From assembly GCA_963787645.1 (NCBI GenBank), contig CAWBDS010000002.1, positions 744,001 through 808,000 of the forward strand: DNA of 64,000 nucleotides. Direction: 5' to 3'. Each line of letters begins with the position of its first letter. Within the stretch, counting starts at the first letter, position 1. The notes under the pieces were generated by a model. The model saw only the letters and a list, made by a program, of their open reading frames with translations. It was not told where the DNA came from and searched no databases. The stretch is from Palsa-504 sp963787645 (GTDB lineage Bacteria > Actinomycetota > Actinomycetes > Streptosporangiales > Streptosporangiaceae). This document shows, piece after piece, positions 59,665 to 64,000 of this stretch. The translations under genes and the position numbers were made by a program.

Positions 59665-61507
59665 GCGTGGACTCTATCCCCTCGCCGCCCCGGTCACGGC
59701 GCAGGCCGCCGGATACGGCCGCGGTGACGGCCCGGATCCCCGGGTGGGCGGGCAGGTCCTCGAGCATGACCGGGGTTCCGTCGCCGTCCGCCAGCGGGAT
59801 CTGCCAGTTCGGGTACTCGTCCACCGTCCCCGGCAGGTTCTGCGGCCGGCGATCGCCCACCGCGTCGGCCAGCGACACGCCGATCAGCATGGCCGGCGTC
59901 CGGGTCAGGAAGCCGTACAGGGCGGCGGTGAACCGCTCGGCCGTCACCTGCGCCGGCCCGTCCAGCAGCCCCTCGCTCCCGAGCATGGTGAGCCACCCCT
60001 GCAGCTCGGCCCGGGCGGCGGCCCGCTCGTCCGCCTCCGGCTCGGTGAGCAGGCCGAGCTCGGCCCGGATCCCGACCTGCTCCCCGGTCAGGAACGCGGC
60101 GGCGGGCGGCATGTCGTGCGTGCCGACCATGGCCAGGCAGCCGCGGCGCCACTCCTGCGGCCGGCGTGGCGTGCCGTCCTCACGGCGTTCGAACCACAGC
60201 ATCGACGTGCCCAGCACTCGCCGGTCGGCCAGGAAGTCGCGCAGCCAGGGCTCGACCGTGCCCAGATCTTCCCCGATGGCCACCGCCTGGGCGCGGTCGG
60301 CCTCGGCGCACAGCACGTCCCCGATCAGCTCATGGTCGTAGCGCACGTAGGTGCCCTGGCCCGGGGCCATCCCGGCCGGTATCCACCACAGCCGGGCCAG
60401 CCCCATGACGTGGTCGATGCGCAGGCCCCCGGCGTGCCGGGTAGTGGCCGCGAGCAGGTCGGCCAGCAGCAGGCCGGCCTGGGCGGCCAGCCAGCCGGGA
60501 TGCCACGGCGGCAGCGTCCAGTTCTGGCCGCGCTGGTTGAACTCGTCCGGCGGCGCTCCGACGCTCATGCCGGCCACGATCACGTCCTGGCGGGCCCACG
60601 CGTCGGCGCCGCCCGGATGCGCGCCGACGGCCAGGTCGGCGATGACGCCGATGCGCATGCCGGCCTGCCGGGCCGCGCGCTGCGCGGCGGCGGCCTGCTC
60701 GGCGGTCAGCCACTGCAGCCAGGCGTGGAAGTCCACCCGGTCGGCCCGGGTCCGGCGCAGCGCGGCCACCTCCGCCGAGCCCGGATCGGCCAGCGCCACG
60801 GGCCAGGTCCGCCAGTCCGGGCCGTGCACCTCTGCGATCGCGCACCACGTGGCCCAGTCCCGCACCGCCTCCGGGTCGCGGGCTCCGAACGCGTCGAACT
60901 CGGCCTGGCGCTCGGGGCTGAGCCCGGCGGCGCGGATGATCTCCAGCGCCGTGCGCTTGGCCTCCCACACCGCGTCCCGGTCGATCAGGGCGGCGGTCAA
61001 GCTGGCGGCGCGCAGCGGCGCGCCCAGCGCCTGCACCCGGGCCTGGTCAGCCGGGCCGAGCCTGGCGTACTCGGGAACGTCCTCGACGCGCAGGTACAGC
61101 GGGCTGAGGTGGCGCCTGGTCATGGCCAGGTACGGGGACGGGCTGACCGGAGCCCGCGGCTCGGCCGCGTGCAGCGGGTTGACCAGGACGAAGTCCGCGC
61201 CCAGCGCGCTGCCGCTCCATGTGGCCAGATCGGCCAGGTCGCGCAGATCGCCGTGCCCCCAGGAGCCGCGGGAGCGCACCGAGTACAGCTGGACGGCGAA
61301 ACCCCACGACCGGCGGCGCGGCCACGGTGCCACCGCCCCGGCGCCGGGTGCTTTAGCCGGGGCCGGACACCGCGCGCCATCGAGCACCTCGAGGACCGCC
61401 GCCAGCGTCTCGTCGCTGACTTCGGTCACCCGGCCCCGCCAGTCCTGATACGAGACCGCCACCCCGTGCACCTGGGCCCGGCCGATAAGTTCTGCCCGTC
61501 CTGTCAC
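59651..61507 (-). CDS. malQ: 4-alpha-glucanotransferase MalQ
   Basis: A GH77 amylomaltase that rearranges maltodextrins. The (beta/alpha)8 catalytic domain shows FVLVNPLHAAEPRAPVSPSP, the nucleophile Asp in GGLRIDHVMGLARLWW, the acid/base Glu in AIGEDLGTVEPWLRDFL, and the stabilising Asp in VGTHDMPPAAAF. An N-terminal accessory domain of about 60 residues is typical of actinobacterial forms. It has 618 residues, shorter than E. coli MalQ. The 92-residue gene downstream overlaps it by 14 bases. Confidence 0.93.
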   Translation of the reverse strand: MTGRAELIGRAQVHGVAVSYQDWRGRVTEVSDETLAAVLEVLDGARCPAPAKAPGAGAVAPWPRRRSWGFAVQLYSVRSRGSWGHGDLRDLADLATWSGSALGADFVLVNPLHAAEPRAPVSPSPYLAMTRRHLSPLYLRVEDVPEYARLGPADQARVQALGAPLRAASLTAALIDRDAVWEAKRTALEIIRAAGLSPERQAEFDAFGARDPEAVRDWATWCAIAEVHGPDWRTWPVALADPGSAEVAALRRTRADRVDFHAWLQWLTAEQAAAAQRAARQAGMRIGVIADLAVGAHPGGADAWARQDVIVAGMSVGAPPDEFNQRGQNWTLPPWHPGWLAAQAGLLLADLLAATTRHAGGLRIDHVMGLARLWWIPAGMAPGQGTYVRYDHELIGDVLCAEADRAQAVAIGEDLGTVEPWLRDFLADRRVLGTSMLWFERREDGTPRRPQEWRRGCLAMVGTHDMPPAAAFLTGEQVGIRAELGLLTEPEADERAAARAELQGWLTMLGSEGLLDGPAQVTAERFTAALYGFLTRTPAMLIGVSLADAVGDRRPQNLPGTVDEYPNWQIPLADGDGTPVMLEDLPAHPGIRAVTAAVSGGLRRDRGGEGIESTRDAR

Positions 61508-61605
61508 CGCACCAGTTTGCCTCCAACCGCGGACCGCACATTTCTGTCTTAATAGGCAGAACGACCCGCATACCGCGGATCCCTGGCTCTACAGGACTGA
61601 TTGTG
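61508..61605. promoter_or_regulatory. Divergent gap malQ / DUF4232 gene
   Basis: A 98-base gap with an imperfect inverted repeat TTCTGTC-(n6)-GGCAGAA (61542-61561) near an AT-rich TTAATA that could be a -10 region for the plus-strand gene. No other element is clear. Confidence 0.3.
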
Positions 61606-62190
61606 ATGAAACTTCTGCCCACCACCCTGCGCACCACCGGCCGCCGGGTCGCCGCGGTCGCCGCCGCGGCCGTCGTCGGCCTGGCCATCTCCACCGCCGC
61701 CTACGCGGCCACCTCATCGCCGAGCGCGTCGACGGCCCTCATCCCCAGGTGCACCGCCAGCGACCTCGGTGTCTGGCTTGCGCTCGGCCAGGGCAACGGC
61801 GCCGCCGGCACGATCTACTACCCGCTCGAGTTCACCAACCTGAGCCACCACACGTGTTACCTGTACGGCTACCCGGGCGTGTCCGCGCTGGACCGCAATG
61901 GGCACCAACTGGGCAGCCCGGCCAACTGGGGCAGCCTGAGGGGCGCGCACATCGTGAACCTCGCACCCGGCGCCACCGCGCACACGCTGCTGGCCTACCA
62001 TGACGCCGTGGTCACCACCGAGCCCGGCTGCGACCCGGTGTACTCGGCGGCGGACCTGCGCATTTACCCGCCCGGACAGCGCAGCGCCACGTACGCCGCG
62101 TTCTCCTTCGAGGCCTGCTCGCACGCCGGGCCGATCTGGATGAGCATCATCGAGCCGATCATCCCCGGCGTCGGCACCATCAACGGCTAA
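61606..62190 (+). CDS. Secreted DUF4232 protein
   Basis: A 194-residue exported protein. The signal peptide has a basic start (MKLLPTTLRTTGRR), a hydrophobic core and a likely cleavage after AAYA near residue 33. The mature part matches DUF4232: TASDLGVWLALGQGNGAAG, LEFTNLSHHTCYLYGYPGVS, AHTLLAYHDAVV, and a final Cys pair. The four Cys residues could form two disulfides. The function of DUF4232 is unknown. GTG 61603 is adjacent to the chosen ATG 61606. Its stop overlaps the convergent Ddn-like gene by 11 bases. Confidence 0.88.
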   Translation: MKLLPTTLRTTGRRVAAVAAAAVVGLAISTAAYAATSSPSASTALIPRCTASDLGVWLALGQGNGAAGTIYYPLEFTNLSHHTCYLYGYPGVSALDRNGHQLGSPANWGSLRGAHIVNLAPGATAHTLLAYHDAVVTTEPGCDPVYSAADLRIYPPGQRSATYAAFSFEACSHAGPIWMSIIEPIIPGVGTING

Positions 62191-62629
62191 GGACGGGCTC
62201 CAGGACGAACACGGGGATCTGCCGCGTGGTCTTGCGCTGGTACTCCGCATACGGCGGGTATGCGGCGACCGCTCGCTCCCACCACGCGGCACGTTCCTCG
62301 CCGCTGACCTCGCGGGCCCTCATGTCCTGCTTGTGCGGGCCGTCCTGCACCTCGACCAGCGGATTGACGCGCACGTTGTAGTACCACACCGGGTGCTCCG
62401 GGGCGCCGCCCTTGGACGCCACCATGGCGTAGCTACCGTGGTGCTCCACCCGCATGACCGGCGTCTTGCGCACCTTGCCGCTGCGCGCGCCGCGGTTGGT
62501 CACGATCACCACCGGCAGGCCGGTGTCGCGCAACGTCGTGCCCTGCGTCCCGCCCGAACCCTCGTACAGCTCAACCTGGTCCCGCACCCACGCCGCCGTG
62601 CTCGGCTCATATTCTCCCTCAACAGGCAT
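62180..62629 (-). CDS. Ddn-like deazaflavin (F420)-dependent nitroreductase family protein
   Basis: A 149-residue split beta-barrel protein of the Ddn/FDOR family. Visible are PVVIVTNRGARSGKVRKTPV, which binds the F420 phosphate tail, then YAMVASKGGAPEHPVWYYNV and the C-terminal EYQRKTTRQIPVFVLEP. These are hallmarks of F420H2-dependent reductases of actinobacteria; the substrate is unknown. ATG 62629 (MPVEGEYEPS) is the usual start; the frame continues to 62683 without family similarity. Confidence 0.9.
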   Translation of the reverse strand: MPVEGEYEPSTAAWVRDQVELYEGSGGTQGTTLRDTGLPVVIVTNRGARSGKVRKTPVMRVEHHGSYAMVASKGGAPEHPVWYYNVRVNPLVEVQDGPHKQDMRAREVSGEERAAWWERAVAAYPPYAEYQRKTTRQIPVFVLEPVLSR

Positions 62630-62739
62630 GCCGATATTCAATACCAGCGCCGCGCAACCCGGGCAGGCCGGCCCGCGTCTCACGGGTGTGACCGCCCCAC
62701 TACCCGGCCGCCTGGCGGTCCCGCACGTCGAGCGCCGAC

Positions 62740-63189
62740 GTGTCGAGTTTCAGCGCCCTGATCGTCTACCTGAGCACGAGTCGGCTACATGACCCGTGCA
62801 CGACCGCCACCAGCCCCGGCGAGCGGAGCGTGTACTGCGCCGACCCGCTGGCCGAGCTGCCGCCCGGGGGAGTCCTGGTCCGCCGGGACGCCGACGGCTT
62901 CCCGGGAGGCTTCCGCACGCCCAAGCCGAACACCACCATCGCCGGCCACCCCGTCATCGAAACCACGACCAACAACGGCTGGTGCGCGTCGCTGGGCGCC
63001 ACCGAGACCATCACGGTCATGATCCCGCGTGACACCCCCGACAACTGGTACCAGATGGACGCCTGCCTGTGCGCCCCCGACCTGTCCCAGCAAGAAGCCC
63101 AGACCTCCGCCCTGCTCCGCACGGTCCAGTTAGCCGCCGTACAGCACTCGCGTCATTTAGTTATGCCGCATTGGTCGAGGGCGCCATAA
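62740..63189 (+). CDS. Hypothetical protein, probably truncated at both ends
   Basis: A 149-residue frame from GTG 62740 with coding-like content (LPPGGVLVRRDADGFPGGF, KPNTTIAGHPVIETTTNNGW, DNWYQMDACLCAPDLSQQEA). The same frame is open upstream to about 62691 and reads smoothly (HYPAAWRSRTSSADVSSFSA), suggesting that it is the C-terminal end of a larger secreted or membrane protein whose start is lost. The last about 20 residues run into the antisense nuclease gene and look changed. I do not recognise a family. Confidence 0.45.
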   Translation: MSSFSALIVYLSTSRLHDPCTTATSPGERSVYCADPLAELPPGGVLVRRDADGFPGGFRTPKPNTTIAGHPVIETTTNNGWCASLGATETITVMIPRDTPDNWYQMDACLCAPDLSQQEAQTSALLRTVQLAAVQHSRHLVMPHWSRAP

Positions 63190-63955
63190 GTCCGGTTGCG
63201 TTGCCGACAATGTACTTCCTGTATGTACGCAGCAGGATGCTGACCCGGCCGCCGATAACCTGACTGGGAATAAGATAGATATCCATGTTGCCATCGACGA
63301 TGAAGAACCAGTCGATCAATTCCGGGTCATAAGGGGCTAGCGGCTCACGATTGCCGATTGAATAGGGTCTACGCCCCACCCCGACTTGCCAGCCTGCTTC
63401 GCTGCGGTACGTTGTCGTCTTGACCTGGACTCGCCTAATTCCCTGCGGGGTAGACACCAGCAGGTCATACACTTCAGGCTCTATAGGAATCGCCGCACCG
63501 AACCCGCACAGGGCGAACCAGCACGCGGCGAGCGATGTCGCAGCCTGGCGGAGATTCCTGAGTTCCGGCTTCGGGACGGCTTGGCCGTGAACCTCCTGAG
63601 CGGCGCCGCCAAGGTGACTCAAGTCGAGTCCGAGGCGCAGCGCGTGAGCTCTTATCCGGACCCGCTCATCACCGGAACGGGATCTGACCCCGATAGCGGT
63701 GAGCAGTTCCTCCCATGAGTAGGTAGTAGCTGCCGCTCGCTTAAGGGCCGTGTCGGACCACGTGCGCTGCCCCGTGAAGTGCGAAGTGTCAAGCTCCAGA
63801 AGCGCTACCCGACGCTTTACTACCCGGATTGATCCAGATGACGTGACGCATAGCCCAAGCTCTCGCATTACGCCACGCCAAGACCTGGATGCCGCTACCG
63901 CATCGGTCAGGTCGGAATCCGACCACGCCCGCTTATGCGGTGAATCTCCTGCCAT
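63161..63955 (-). CDS. PD-(D/E)XK endonuclease-like protein with duplicated HTH segments
   Basis: A 264-residue protein. Two similar N-terminal segments, RAWSDSDLTDAVAASRSWRG and RTWSDTALKRAAATTYSWEE (each followed by a short ELGL/AIGV turn), resemble the DNA-binding repeats of homing-type endonucleases. The C-terminal half has EPEVYDLLVSTPQGIRRVQV followed by KTTTYR, a plausible D-(x)n-V-x-V-K site of the group I intron PD-(D/E)XK family, and then DWFFIVDGNMDIYLIPSQVI. Its base composition is less GC-rich than its surroundings, suggesting transfer. Target and role are unknown. Confidence 0.65.
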   Translation of the reverse strand: MAGDSPHKRAWSDSDLTDAVAASRSWRGVMRELGLCVTSSGSIRVVKRRVALLELDTSHFTGQRTWSDTALKRAAATTYSWEELLTAIGVRSRSGDERVRIRAHALRLGLDLSHLGGAAQEVHGQAVPKPELRNLRQAATSLAACWFALCGFGAAIPIEPEVYDLLVSTPQGIRRVQVKTTTYRSEAGWQVGVGRRPYSIGNREPLAPYDPELIDWFFIVDGNMDIYLIPSQVIGGRVSILLRTYRKYIVGNATGLMAPSTNAA

Positions 63956-64000
63956 GCCAGCAACATATCGCCGAGCACTGACATTTCGTTGTCCGCAAAC

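Noticed and set aside
59498..61552. 684-residue plus-strand frame
   Set aside because: Antisense to malQ; composition of a shadow frame.

Overview
The window is high-GC DNA with long GC-ending reading frames, GTG/TTG starts and 4-nt ATGA/GTGA gene overlaps. Its gene order is a known actinobacterial backbone (yebC-ruvCAB-yajC-secDF-apt-rel-PPIase-MBL-aspS-rarA-DUF948-DUF6167-alaS-ruvX-mltG-aroE). A Ddn-like deazaflavin protein, a DUF1707 protein and a SAM-dependent methyltransferase remnant of the leucine-carboxyl-methyltransferase type also point to Actinomycetota, probably a Streptosporangiales-like filamentous actinomycete. The genus cannot be read from the sequence. No rRNA, tRNA, CRISPR array, transposase or prophage was found.

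Region 1 (1-27600) is the housekeeping backbone: Holliday-junction processing (ruvC, ruvA, ruvB, ruvX), Sec translocation (yajC, secD, secF), purine salvage (apt), stringent response (rel), aspS, rarA, alaS and mltG. Two genes expected here from comparison with relatives, hisS (between the MBL hydrolase and aspS) and rpsD (after rarA), are absent. A PIG-V-like mannosyltransferase and a broken marR/DHA2-exporter pair sit between apt and rel. alaS and the DUF6167 gene each carry an apparent one-base frameshift, and aroE after mltG is only a shredded remnant, so the conserved block ends there.

Region 2 (27800-41730) is accessory DNA: Nudix, YjbR, SnoaL-like, MFS, HAD, VOC, a P-loop kinase-like protein, DUF1707, an AraC/VOC pair, an ABC exporter pair, OsmC, a methyltransferase remnant fused in frame to a tandem winged-helix protein, RecQ, and the C-terminal remnant of an AAA ATPase.

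Region 3 (41723-56145) is an L-rhamnose catabolic locus. One long minus-strand gene series runs ABC ATPase, two permeases, lipoprotein binding protein, rhaM remnant, rhaI, rhaEW, rhaB, lutA, lutB, lutC, and a divergent LacI regulator lies upstream. It would import rhamnose, convert it to rhamnulose-1-phosphate, split that to DHAP and L-lactaldehyde, oxidise the lactaldehyde to lactate, and oxidise lactate to pyruvate with LutABC. The ATPase has an apparent frameshift and rhaM is truncated beside a palindromic repeat.

Region 4 (56100-64000) holds an Fsr-like MFS exporter, a methyltransferase, an HxlR regulator divergent from a YceI gene (tandem operator overlapping a clear promoter), a terminator, malQ, a secreted DUF4232 protein, a Ddn-like oxidoreductase, a hypothetical fragment, and a PD-(D/E)XK-like protein with duplicated N-terminal HTH-like segments.

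The most unusual property of the window is recurrent internal deletion and frameshifting of genes (DHA2 exporter, aroE, methyltransferase, AAA ATPase, rhaM, plus one-base shifts in alaS, DUF6167 and the rhamnose ATPase), together with a small family of extragenic palindromes built around GATCGTGG. Whether the breaks are biological decay or assembly error cannot be decided from the sequence alone.
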